From: Drechmeria coniospora
Lineage: Eukaryota; Ascomycota; Sordariomycetes; Hypocreales; Ophiocordycipitaceae
Direction: 5' to 3'
Length of the DNA stretch: 64,000 nt
Assembly (NCBI RefSeq): GCF_001625195.1
Contig: NC_054390.1
Span: forward strand, 620,001-684,000
The notes under the pieces were generated by a model that worked only from the letters and a program-made list of their open reading frames with translations, made no database searches and was not told the origin of the DNA. A program made the translations under genes and the position numbers. Of the stretch, positions 55,051 to 64,000 are shown piece after piece (the first letter of the stretch is position 1; the number at the start of each line of letters is the position of its first letter).

Positions 55051-57501
55051 ATGGGCTTGTCAAGCGTCCTCGCCGCTTCGGTCCTGGCCCTCGGCCTCCT
55101 TTCCCCCGCCGTCTCGGGCAAGTGCGTCAAGCGAAAGGCCCATGGCACGAACGAAACCGCCGTCCGCTGGACGAGCCACGAAAGGCACAACGCGGCGACC
55201 CTCGGCGCCAACGCTACGGCGCCGCGCAACGTGACGAAGCCCAAGCTCGAGCCCCCTGCGCCCGAGTCGACTGAGTGGTGGCTGTCCAACGTGGCCCGCA
55301 ACGGCGCCCCCGCCTTCGGCGACGAGGCCTCCTATGCCGTCTTCCGCAACGTCAAGGAGTACGGCGCCAAGGGTGACGGTCGCACCGACGACACCGACGC
55401 CATCAACGCCGCCATCACGGCGGGCAAGCGCTGCGGCGAGGGCTGCGACTCGAGAACGACGGCGCCCGCCCTCGTCTACTTCCCCCCCGGCACCTACGTC
55501 GTCTCGAGACCCGTGATCCAGTACTACTACACGCAGCTCGTCGGTGACTTCAAGACGATGCCCACGCTCAAGGCCGCCCCGCACTTTGTCGGCATCGCCG
55601 TCATCGACTCGAACCCGTACGGTCCGGGCGGCGTCAACTGGTGGACCAACCAGAACAACTTCTTCCGCCAGGTTCGCAACTTCATCATCGACCTCACGGC
55701 CCTGCCCATGTCGACGGGCACGGGCATCCACTGGCAGGTCGCCCAGGCCACGTCGCTGCAGAACATCGTCTTCAACATGGTCCGGGACCGCGGCGACGAC
55801 AACAGGCAGCAGGGCATCTTCATGGAAAACGGCTCCGGCGGCTTCATGACCGACCTGACCTTCAACGGCGGCCGCTTCGGCATGTGGGTCGGCAACCAGC
55901 AGTTCACGACGCGGAACCTCAGCTTCAACGACTGCGGCACGGCCATCTACATCCGCTGGAACTGGGTCTGGGCCTTCCACGGCATCTCGGTCAACAACTG
56001 CGGCGTCGGCATCGACATGACCAGCGCCGACCCGCTCCAGCTGGTGGGCTCCGTACTGCTCCTCGACAGCACCATCGCGAACACGCCCGTCGGCGTCGCC
56101 ACCGTCTACGGCCCGAAGCGGGCCGAGGAGGGGACCCGCGGCACGCTCGTCCTCGACAACGTCGACGTGACGTCCAACGTCGCCGCCGCCGTCCAGGACG
56201 GCGCGACGAAGCGGACGATACTCGAGGGCGGCGGCGTCATCGCCTCGTGGGCCCAGGGTCGCTCCTACAGGGGCGCCGACGGCTCCCCCGGCCAGGGCCC
56301 CCGGCCCAAGGCGAGCAAGCCCGCGGCGCTCACGGACTCGGCCGGCAGGATCGTCACCAAGAGCAAGCCCCAGTACGGCGACGTGCCTGCTTCCCGCTTC
56401 GTCTCCGTCAAGGCCAGCGGCGCCGTCGGCGACGGGCGGACGGACGACACGGAAGCCATCCGGGCCGTCTTCGACAAGGTCAAGGCCGATGAGATTGTCT
56501 ATTTCGACCACGGCGCCTACGTCGTCACCGACACGGTCCAGGTTCCCGCCAACGTCCGCGTCGTCGGCGAGATTTGGCCCCTCATCCTCGCCGGCGGCAA
56601 CGCCAGCTTCAAGGATCAGCACAACCCCAAGCCCGTCTTCCGCGTCGGCAACCCCGGAGACGTGGGCGACGTCGAGATGCAGGATCTCATGTTCGAGACG
56701 CTCGGCCCTCAGCCGGGCGCCATCCTGATGGAGTTCAACGTCGCCGGCAAGACCAAGGGCTCGGCCGGCCTCTTCGACGTGCACTTCCGCGTCGGCGGCA
56801 CCGCCGGCACCGGGCTCCAGTCCGACAGGTGCGTCAAGACGCCCGAGCGGACGACGGTGCCCGACCCGGCCTGCTTCGGCGCCTTCATGCTCATGCACGT
56901 GACGGCCTCGGCCAGCCCCTACCTCGAGAACGTCTGGTTCTGGGTCGCCGACCACGAGCTCGACCTGGCCGACCACGCGCAGATCAACATCTACAACGGC
57001 CGCGGCGTCCTCATCGAGAGCACCAAGGGCGCCTGGCTGTGGGGCACGGCGTCGGAGCACAGCGTCCTGTCCAACTACCAGCTGACAAAGGCGCGCAACG
57101 TGTACATGTCGGCGATACAGACGGAGACGGCCTACATGCAGGGCAACCCGGATGCGCGCGTGCCCTTTGCGACCAACGCCGCCTACTCGGATCCCGACTT
57201 CTCGCAGTGCACGACGGAGAGGTGCGCGCGCACGTGGGGCGTGCGCATCCGGGACTCGCGCGACATCTTGATATACGGCGGTGGCCTGTACAGCTTCTTC
57301 GACAACTACAAGCAGACGTGCGTGAACGCCAACGACTGCCAGGACGACGTGATCGCCGTCGACGGGTCGAGCGTCAAGATGTTCGCCATCAGCACGAAGG
57401 CGAGCGTCTCCATGGTCACGCTCGACGGCAAGGCCGCCGTCCTGGACAGGGACAACAGGAACAACTTTTGCGCCGCCGTGGCCGCGTTTGAGACGTCGTA
57501 G
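55051..57501 (+). CDS. Secreted GH55 beta-1,3-glucanase
   Basis: A single exon of 816 residues. A signal peptide (MGLSSVLAASVLALGLLSPAVSG) is followed by a basic, Asn-rich propeptide-like stretch. The two pectate-lyase-like beta-helix domains each open with the GH55 signature: VFRNVKEYGAKGDGRTDDTD at about residue 95 and VSVKASGAVGDGRTDDTEA at about 451. Between them are VYFPPGTYVVS, GGVNWWTNQNNFFRQVRNF and GIHWQVAQATSLQNI, typical of fungal GH55 enzymes. Glu669 in GTASEHSVL matches the segment carrying the proposed catalytic acid. By family it cleaves laminarin and wall beta-1,3-glucan from the chain end (exo-type), used in wall remodelling or mycoparasitism. Length is normal and there is no anchor signal at the C-terminus. 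Confidence 0.93.
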   Translation: MGLSSVLAASVLALGLLSPAVSGKCVKRKAHGTNETAVRWTSHERHNAATLGANATAPRNVTKPKLEPPAPESTEWWLSNVARNGAPAFGDEASYAVFRNVKEYGAKGDGRTDDTDAINAAITAGKRCGEGCDSRTTAPALVYFPPGTYVVSRPVIQYYYTQLVGDFKTMPTLKAAPHFVGIAVIDSNPYGPGGVNWWTNQNNFFRQVRNFIIDLTALPMSTGTGIHWQVAQATSLQNIVFNMVRDRGDDNRQQGIFMENGSGGFMTDLTFNGGRFGMWVGNQQFTTRNLSFNDCGTAIYIRWNWVWAFHGISVNNCGVGIDMTSADPLQLVGSVLLLDSTIANTPVGVATVYGPKRAEEGTRGTLVLDNVDVTSNVAAAVQDGATKRTILEGGGVIASWAQGRSYRGADGSPGQGPRPKASKPAALTDSAGRIVTKSKPQYGDVPASRFVSVKASGAVGDGRTDDTEAIRAVFDKVKADEIVYFDHGAYVVTDTVQVPANVRVVGEIWPLILAGGNASFKDQHNPKPVFRVGNPGDVGDVEMQDLMFETLGPQPGAILMEFNVAGKTKGSAGLFDVHFRVGGTAGTGLQSDRCVKTPERTTVPDPACFGAFMLMHVTASASPYLENVWFWVADHELDLADHAQINIYNGRGVLIESTKGAWLWGTASEHSVLSNYQLTKARNVYMSAIQTETAYMQGNPDARVPFATNAAYSDPDFSQCTTERCARTWGVRIRDSRDILIYGGGLYSFFDNYKQTCVNANDCQDDVIAVDGSSVKMFAISTKASVSMVTLDGKAAVLDRDNRNNFCAAVAAFETS

Positions 57502-58639
57502 AGCGCCGATCGAACGGTGCCCGGCGGCAGCGTCACGGCCCCCGAGGCCGAAGGGACGAAGGCGACGGCCCTGACGGCCCCGACGGCCGATGGGCGTGCC
57601 GCGCGGCCGGCTCTCTGCGGCTCCGCGATGAAGACGACGACGGTCTTCGTCACGGCGTCCCCGATTCCCTGAGGATGCGGAGTGCCAGGTTGACGGGTGC
57701 AGGTCGAGGCGAGGCAGACTAGGCCGCCCGCGACGATTCCACGACGCGGCATCCTCGGTTTCCTTTGGTTCTCTGCTTTATTCTTGTTCCCCAGCATAAG
57801 GCTGAGGGTCTTTGTGCTTTTGTTTTATGACATGTAGCGCCGGCCAGTTTCGCTCGGCAGGAGAGCCGAGCATCGGAGGCGATGGGGAGGAAGATTTGTT
57901 CGCGCCGCGTTCTCTCGACAGCTGTACAAATGTAGGGCACGTTTATAGATATTTGATGGTCCGTCTACGACCGAGCTACTGAACGGTTTTGGTTTCCTGA
58001 AGCCTAGGACATGCGCCTCAATGAGTGGGCAGTGGATGTTGCACTTTGTCGCTTTGCGATACCTGACGCGCTGTGCGGCAGCGCTCTCTATACGGAGTGC
58101 AACTGCATGTGCTTCGCCCTCGCAATCAAAAGGCTCTGTGATGCAGCGCAAAAAATAATACTATATCCGGCAAGAAGATGGCAGGGAAGGGAAAAAAGAA
58201 CAAATACTGAGACATGGTTTTTTTCATGGGGACGCCCTCGGCTGCTGTCTCGGAACGAGGGTGAGTGCTCCCCCTTTCTTGACCCAGCACGGAGGCCCCT
58301 GCTCACGAGCAACCCGCAAATGTTGCGATGCTAGCCCGTTGGAGGAATCGTAATTCGTTAGGTTACTCTAGTTTTGTCCTTTTCCTTGTTTTAGATCTGT
58401 TTCTCGTATTGGTTCACTTCTAGTCGTGGTTTCGTGTCTACTTGTTGCGTTTCTCCTATTATTTAGCTTGACTTCCTCTTGTTGGTAGTTGAACTCCTCT
58501 TAAACCTCTCTTGATAGCAATGGTCAATCACGATGAATGGATAAGCTTTCAGAACTTAATTGAGAAATGATAGAGCTTAATTTAGAGGATAGAGTAGTAT
58601 AAGAAGTAGGGCATCTTGTGCAGGTCGCTATCGCTATAT
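57502..58639. other. GH55 3' flank, no gene recognised
   Basis: GC-rich to about 57.7 kb and then AT-rich from 58.3 kb. No coding motif. Confidence 0.5.
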
Positions 58640-59490
58640 CTGTTGGTCAAGTATTCGTTGCAGCAGCAGCAGCTAGAGTTGCTGGAGCTGTTCGATCTGT
58701 ATCTGCTGCTACTATTGTTGCTGATGGAAAACCTGCCGGAGCCGCCTCTGACGTTACTGCTGTTGGAGGCGCTGTTATTGCTGCTGGATCCGCTCAAACT
58801 GCCAATGCTACTGTCGTAGTTTCTGTCGTAGCTGTCTCCGGTGCTGCTGGATCTGCTCAAACTGCCAATGCTACTGTCGTAGTTCCTGTCGTAGCTGTTT
58901 CTGGTGCTGCTGGAGCCGCCGCCGCCGCTACTATCGTTCCTGCTGGAGGACCCATTGGAGCCGCTCGAGCTGCTGGATCTGCTTAAGCTGCTGCTGCCGT
59001 CAGAACTATTGCTGGAGCTGCTGAAGCTACTGCTAGAGTTGTTGTTGAAGCTACCACTGGAGCTGCTGCTGAAGCTACCGCTAAGGCTGCTGTTGAAGCT
59101 ACTGCTAGAGCTGCTGCTGAAGCTACCGCTGGAGCTGCTGCTGAAGCTACTGCTAGAGCTGCTGCTGAAGTTACTGAAACTGCTGGATCTTCTTGATCTG
59201 CTGCTGGATTTGTTCCTTCTCATACTGATAGCATTGTTGCTGGTGCTGGCGGTGGTGTTGCTGGCGGTGGTGCTAATAGTCGGAGTGCTGGAGCTGCTGA
59301 CGCTACTGGAGCTGGTGTTGGTGACGGTGATGACGTTGATGTTGTCGTTGGTGTTGATATTTGTGATGGTGATGGCGGTGCATTAGTGTTGGTATTGGTA
59401 AAGTTGGTGTGTTGGTAATGTTGTTGGTGATGGTGTTGACGTTGGTGTTGGTGTTGGTGTTGATGTTGGGGTTGCTGCTGCACCTGCTCC
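58640..59490. repeat. GCT/GGT trinucleotide-based low-complexity tract
   Basis: Degenerate GCTGCTGGAGCTGCTGAAGC units, including two near-identical 60-bp segments (TCTGCTCAAACTGCCAATGC at 58790 and 58850), then GGTGTTGGTGTTGAT-type units after 59300. The plus strand reads Ala/Val-rich (AGAAAEATARAAAEAT) with a few stops; the minus strand reads Ser-rich without stops (59223-58582). Neither has a supporting start, signal peptide or domain. Confidence 0.8.
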
Positions 59491-61678
59491 TGCTCGGGCT
59501 GCTCAAGGTAATACCATGATAGAATATCTAGGGTACAGGATATTCGATATCTCCTTGTTCAACTCTTATGTATTAGTATTGCAACTGCTTTGTTTATTCT
59601 GGTGAGACATTAGAACCATGGATTGCCATAGAACCAACAATGCAGCCAACAAAGAGTAAAGTTGTTGGAGGTGAGGGGCAGAGCAGAGTTGCAATACTGA
59701 AATGTAACCATTCAATGCAACTCTACGGAGTACTTACATGATGTTATATCAGACTTGTAAGTGCACGGCGCTTAGGTAGCACCACCCCTGCTTTCGTTGC
59801 AAAGTACTCCGTATCAGGGTGTGAGTTGGCGCTTATATCTAGCCGAAGGCAACCTTCATTTTCTGGCCAAAGGGAGAGATCATGTAGCCGACATATCATG
59901 GACCATGCAAAGACTAGGTTGTTCCTACGAGGCGCATAAGTGGGTTAAGGATGCATTTCGTTCCACCATGATGATGTACCCACTGTTTAACGGTTTCCAT
60001 ATCCGCTGGTTTGTCACAGCAAAGGCAATCATATATAGCGAGACAGATCAATGAGGATCGGAGCTTGAATCAGAGGGCAGAGTATAAGATGGCGTGTTGC
60101 GTAGAGCATCTTGGTAGAGGCTGCTGCTGATGCCGTTTGTTGTTGGAGGGGTTTCTTGGGCTGTCCGAGCCGCTGCTGAAGCCGTTGATGCTAGAGCCGT
60201 TGCTATGACTGCTGACTGCTACCATTGCTGATGCTATTTATATAGTGAGCTGCTTCTGGAACTGCCATTAGACTGGGGCTGTATGGCTTGCTGCTGCGGC
60301 TGTCGACGATGATTTTGCTGCCGCTGTTGATGTCTCCGGTGCTGAAGCAGTTGATGCTAGAGCCGTTGCTACGACCGTTGACTGCTACTATTGCTGTTGC
60401 TATTTGTTATTGTGTGCTGTTTCTGGAACTGCTGTTAGGCTGTGTGGTATGGCTTGCTGCTGCGGCTCTCGAAGATGATTTTGCTGCCACTGCTGATGTC
60501 TCCGCTGCTGCGACAGAACCGATGTTGTGATATGAGATCCAGAATAAATCTCATTCGACATAAAATGCCAGAGGCCTTTCTGAGCCTGCCATGAGTGCGC
60601 AAGCTGCTTGGATTCGTCGACAGTCTCGACATTTCAGCCTTCGTTTCTGTAGGTCTCCAATGCCAACATATTTCTCGTCAGGGTTGATTTCATTGTAAAT
60701 AGATTGCCGAGGCATTGACAGATCAACTGGGGCTTCATGGGTACGCCGTCCTCCCCGATCAAGCGGGGGGTCAGGAGGGGGATTGCAGTGGCAGAAGCCA
60801 TGATCGGATAGGTATTGAGATACGAACTCGATGCTAAGGTGTTGACAATGATGGGTTGACTGATTGATTGACTGAAGAAAGGGATTAAGGGAGCAGTGAA
60901 GATTTTTCTTCCCTTCCATTGTAGTAATGAAGGTGCAGAGGGGAGGTACGCCATGGCCGACTTGTCTGCATGCACTCCTCCCGTTCCTGCCATTTTCAGC
61001 TTCATCCCCACGAGCCAACATTTATTGCCTGCAACACCTACATTATGATGGCCTTCTTTATCTTATAATTCTTTCTATTTTTATACAGCAGATTTTCGTT
61101 TTCTTCTCCCCTCGGGGCCTCTGCGGCGAGCTTGGCCTTCAGCGGTCTCCGTCCCTCAAGGCCGCATCCGCATGACGATGGCCTGATTTGACCGACTTTA
61201 TTCAAGAGGCAGGAGAAACAATCATAGGACTTGCGTACTTGTATGTACATGCACGGTGTGCTTAATACTACAATCACGTGATTGCCACTTGATGAGTAGA
61301 CTCTACTGCATGAGGCAGACATGATATTGTTGGGCATATATGCCTACAAGAAAGCATACACAGTGTTTCCCGGAGTCCACGGCCCTATACTCATCTGCCG
61401 TCCGGGGCAAGCATATCGTCGCACGCCAACGCACTGTACACAAAAGATGACGAAAACTGGCGGTCAATGGCATTGCTGTCGGCTATCTGGCCATGAGATC
61501 CGGGGATGTGGGCGACGAGCACACTACGGGCAGAGAGGTCCAAAAGAGAATGCGCGAAGCGGTGGACAAGAGCGAGACAGGGCTCGTAGCGAGAATTATT
61601 CATTCGATTGTAGATTACACGGATGGCGATCATCAGATGCGGGTGATGAGCAAGTCGATCGACGTACACGGCTTCTCC
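59491..61678. other. Intergenic, no gene recognised
   Basis: A plus-strand frame ending at 60054 (GVSWRLYLAEGNLHF, HKWVKDAFRSTMMMYPLF) looks protein-like but has no ATG context or family. GCTGCTG-type sequence recurs at 60120-60530, where a segment of roughly 180 bp (CTGAAGC.GTTGATGCTAGAG) is duplicated. Confidence 0.4.
60170..60525. repeat. Imperfect duplication of about 180 bp
   Basis: CTGAAGCCGTTGATGCTAGA at 60177 and CTGAAGCAGTTGATGCTAGA at 60342; both are followed by GCCGTTGCTA, CTGCTGCGGCT and GATGATTTTGCTGCC. Confidence 0.7.
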
Positions 61679-62317
61679 TCAGTCCTCGTCGAAGAGGGCG
61701 TAGAGGATGGTGGGGAACTGTGGCAAGGCCTCGTCGGTCAGCAGGAGCATCATCATCATCACTCGCCGCGATCCCGGCTATGGAGACGCAGGCAAGCAAG
61801 GGCGGAGGGAAGCGTGACGCACGACGGTAGCGAGCAGCATGGCGGGCGGCCAGTGGCAGAGCTTGACGACCTCCTCCATCCAGACGGCGGCCGTGTCCCC
61901 CTTGAGGCCGGCCGCCTCGTGAGCGAGCGTGAGGACCCAACGGGTGCCCCACCACGCGTTGAGCGCCTCGGAGAAGAGGGTGATCCAGATGCTGGAGAGA
62001 CCAAAGTAGATGAGGGTCGTCTGTCGGGGGCCCAAGCGGTCGGCGAGCGGCCGCGTCTTGCCGTTGCCGGACGCGAACGGGTCCGATTGCAGCAGCAGGC
62101 CGGCGGCGAGGACCATGGTGCCCTCGACGCAGAATTGAATGTGGGCCGTCAGGGCGAGGCGGGGGTAGGGCGTCATGGGGACAACGAAGCCGAAGAGCAG
62201 ACCGAAGGCGATGAGGCCGCAGCCGTGCCGGAGGAGGTGCAGAGTGACTCGACATCGGGGTCTCGGCGGCGCCGCGGGCGTGCCCTTTGCCGATGTTGTC
62301 GTCGCTGAGGGCGCCAT
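61679..62317 (-). CDS. Small membrane protein resembling hydroxylaminobenzene mutase (HabB-like)
   Basis: Two exons: 62317-61823 and 61777-61679; intron 61822-61778 (45 nt, GTGCGT...CATAG, phase 0); 197 residues. A Thr/Pro-rich start is followed by about four membrane helices: LLRHGCGLIAFGLLFGFVVP, LALTAHIQFCVEGTMVLAAG, LIYFGLSSIWITLFSEALNA and a last one at PPAMLLATV. The conserved WGTRWVLTLAHEAAGLKG precedes a charged segment (WMEEVVKLCHW). Splicing replaces a premature basic end by LPQFPTILYALFDED, which supports the intron. The arrangement LxAHxxxxxxGxxxxxxGLL recalls the HabA/HabB mutase family, often annotated in fungi. The reaction in fungi is unproven, and the family call is from memory. 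Confidence 0.7.
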
Positions 62318-62931
62318 TTCGGTGACGGAGAGGGGAGGGTGAAGGTGCACGTATGAATGCGAGGTGATGATGAAGACGAATGATTTGTTGGCCGTCGTCG
62401 AGGATGCAGTTGGGAAAGCGGTTGTTGATGCGGTTGGTGATGCGGCTGGTGATGCGGCTGGTGATGCGGCTGGTGATGCGGTTGGTGATGTGATGATGAC
62501 GATGGCTTGAATGCACATCATTCGGGGGGAGGAAAGACGGCTTGCGCTCACTGGGGGCAATTGACTTTGTTTTATACGTACTGCGCATGTGCAATAAAGA
62601 GCAGCAGTTGAAGAGTACAGGCCGCTATACGAAGCAAAACACATGGCAGATGCTTGACGCCACAGGTGACGACCATTCCAACGAGAGACTCGGGCGTTTG
62701 GCCATTGGGGTGCCGAGTGCCGGGTGCAGACAACTCCTCGAAGACGGCTCATAGGACCGACTCGGATGCGCCCATTTGCGCCCAGTTGCGCCCAACTGCG
62801 TCTAGTTGCGCCCGTCGCCTCGTTTGTTGCCCTCAAGGGACGTACGACCATACGAGGTCGACCCGTCGGGATGGACCCAAAGCTTCGCACGACATTTCAT
62901 AGAATACAGTGCTGGTTGTCGACGCTCTGGT
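62318..62931. other. Spacer between HabB-like gene and SET9
   Basis: Contains the 12-bp repeat at 62423-62500 and the tract tgcgcccagttgcgcccaac near 62775. Otherwise no features. Confidence 0.5.
62423..62500. repeat. 12-bp repeat (GATGCGGCTGGT)
   Basis: Six copies of gatgcggctggt/gatgcggttggt upstream of the HabB-like gene. Confidence 0.92.
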
Positions 62932-64000
62932 CTATCGATGCCGCAGCTTGCTGCTTGTCCGGCACACCCGACTGCTCCGTCGAAGGCCGGCGACATGGTC
63001 CGCCGGAGCCTCTGCCTGCTTCTCCCGTCTCTGCGTCTGCCGATTCTCCTGCTTCTGTTGTGGCACCGCCTTCTTCTTCACCGTCCTCACCGGCTTCGTC
63101 TTCTTCATCGGCTTCGTCTTCGTCGTCGTCGTCCTCTTCACCACCCTTGTCGTCTCCATCTGGCCTGCCTTCGTCGCCTTCCGTCTGGCCGCCTCTCCAT
63201 CGTCCATCACCACCTCCGTCTCCGCCTCCGGTCCTGTCGCTTTCCGTCCTCGTGCTCTGTTCTCCTCGTGACGGTTGAGGAAGCGGTGTATGGTCCTGTG
63301 ATCGAGCACCCTCTCCTCCTTGTCGCCGGCTCCTGCTTTGGCCGTTTTGGGCCAGATGTAGCCATAGAGCTTGGAGTGCCGCTCGCAGCGCGGGCACGAC
63401 GCCCGTGTGACGTAGGCGTTTTGCTGCACGAAGAAGTTGGTGCAGTTGGTGCACTTGACCCATGCCATCTCGGGCTCCGACAGCAGCAGCGGCGTGAGCA
63501 CGTAGTCGCCGCGGGTGCGGTGTCGCGCCGGCGGCGTTGTCTGCTTGATGAATACCCGCCGCGTGTACTTTTTGACCCGAGCCTTGACCTGCTGCACAAT
63601 TGCCTCCTGCGATTCCACGACCGCTTCGACCGAATCCTCGGCCGTCTCGATGCTCGCCATGGCGATGCTTGCCCTCTCCATCTCCACCTCGGCCGGAATG
63701 GCGGGGGCGGGGGCGGGGGCGGGTGTTGCCTCCTCCATGGGCGGGTTGAGGATCGAGTCGATCGACATGGCCGTCATCCTCGTCGTCTCCATCACCGGTG
63801 CCGCCTTGTCCGCGCGCGGCTCCATCTCTGGCTGCGACGAGGGCGGCGACCGAAGTTCCTGAACGCTTTCGGGAGATGGTGGCCCGAGAGCGGCGGCCGC
63901 TGTGCCCTCGTCGTTCCCCTCGCCCACGGGCGGCGATGTGGCATCGTCCATGACCCGGTCTGGACTCTCCTTCTCCGGCGACGTCGCATCCGTCTCCGCC
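62932..64000 (-). CDS. set9: Histone-lysine methyltransferase SET9, C-terminal part (partial)
   Basis: The open frame runs from the window edge to a stop at 62932, giving about 355 residues. The SET domain would lie beyond the right edge. The visible part has an acidic/Pro-rich linker, then the SET9-specific C-terminal region: TRGDYVLTPLLLSEPEMAWV, a four-cysteine element (CTNCTNFF..CPRCERHSKLYG), YIWPKT and EERVLDHRTIHRFL. A long basic Lys/Thr/Arg tail follows (KRTTTTKTKPMKKTKPVRTV). By family it is a nuclear H4K20 methyltransferase (Set9/KMT5) acting in heterochromatin or DNA-damage signalling. The start and any introns are outside the window. Confidence 0.85.
   Translation of the reverse strand, partial: AETDATSPEKESPDRVMDDATSPPVGEGNDEGTAAAALGPPSPESVQELRSPPSSQPEMEPRADKAAPVMETTRMTAMSIDSILNPPMEEATPAPAPAPAIPAEVEMERASIAMASIETAEDSVEAVVESQEAIVQQVKARVKKYTRRVFIKQTTPPARHRTRGDYVLTPLLLSEPEMAWVKCTNCTNFFVQQNAYVTRASCPRCERHSKLYGYIWPKTAKAGAGDKEERVLDHRTIHRFLNRHEENRARGRKATGPEAETEVVMDDGEAARRKATKAGQMETTRVVKRTTTTKTKPMKKTKPVRTVKKKAVPQQKQENRQTQRREKQAEAPADHVAGLRRSSRVCRTSSKLRHR

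Noticed and set aside
55060..57060. 666-codon antisense frame over GH55
   Set aside because: Compositional shadow of a high-GC coding strand; Val/Gly/Asp-rich with no domain.
60551..61021. 156-codon minus-strand frame with a KCRDCRR motif
   Set aside because: Two cysteines only; no complete zinc-finger spacing and no credible start or neighbour.

Overview
The window is nuclear DNA of a filamentous ascomycete, most probably a hypocrealean Sordariomycete. Introns are short (45-203 nt) with fungal splice signals, and the gene content is typical of that group: chitin deacetylase with hevein modules, GH55 beta-1,3-glucanase, proteinase K-like S8 proteases, SET9, F-box/WD40, DUF7704. Intergenic DNA is full of TACTCCGTA-type palindromes. 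The species cannot be fixed from sequence alone; a nematode- or insect-associated lifestyle is inference from the secreted hydrolases.

Layout. (1) 1-9.3 kb, GC-rich: a left-edge membrane protein gene (-), a four-exon chitin deacetylase (-), an NDP-sugar dehydrogenase (+) and a three-exon CYP52-like P450 (-). (2) 10-40 kb: accessory DNA built around three copies of one locus, each with a repeat-rich upstream module, a conserved TATA promoter and a two-exon secreted subtilisin (13.3, 20.8 and 36.1 kb). Copies 1 and 3 also share 3' flanks: a DUF7704 membrane-protein gene, intact in copy 1 and a relic in copy 3, plus a distal segment. Between the copies lies an AT-richer island of broken transposable elements (Copia gag and RNase H, hAT, Gypsy chromovirus, solo-LTR-like insertions) with two unclassified secreted-protein genes (25.9 and 31.5 kb). 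(3) 40-55 kb: mostly intergenic minisatellites, interrupted by one F-box/WD40 gene at 44.9-47.0 kb. (4) 55-64 kb: GH55 glucanase, low-complexity DNA, a small HabB-like membrane protein (-), and the C-terminal part of the histone methyltransferase SET9 (-) running off the right edge.

Functional themes. Chitin deacetylase, the sugar dehydrogenase and GH55 all act on cell-wall polysaccharide or nucleotide sugars. The three proteases keep the catalytic Asp155/His186/Ser347 and an identical exon 1 length, but carry different 191-322 residue repeat tails, and copy 2 has lost a substrate-pocket Gly. The most novel-looking items are the triplicated protease block with its hypervariable tails; an 80-bp inverted-repeat element with seven near-complete copies and one half copy, one insertion being supported by empty sites in the sister loci; and an LTR-like insertion whose removal with one target copy restores the reading frame of a Gypsy integrase.
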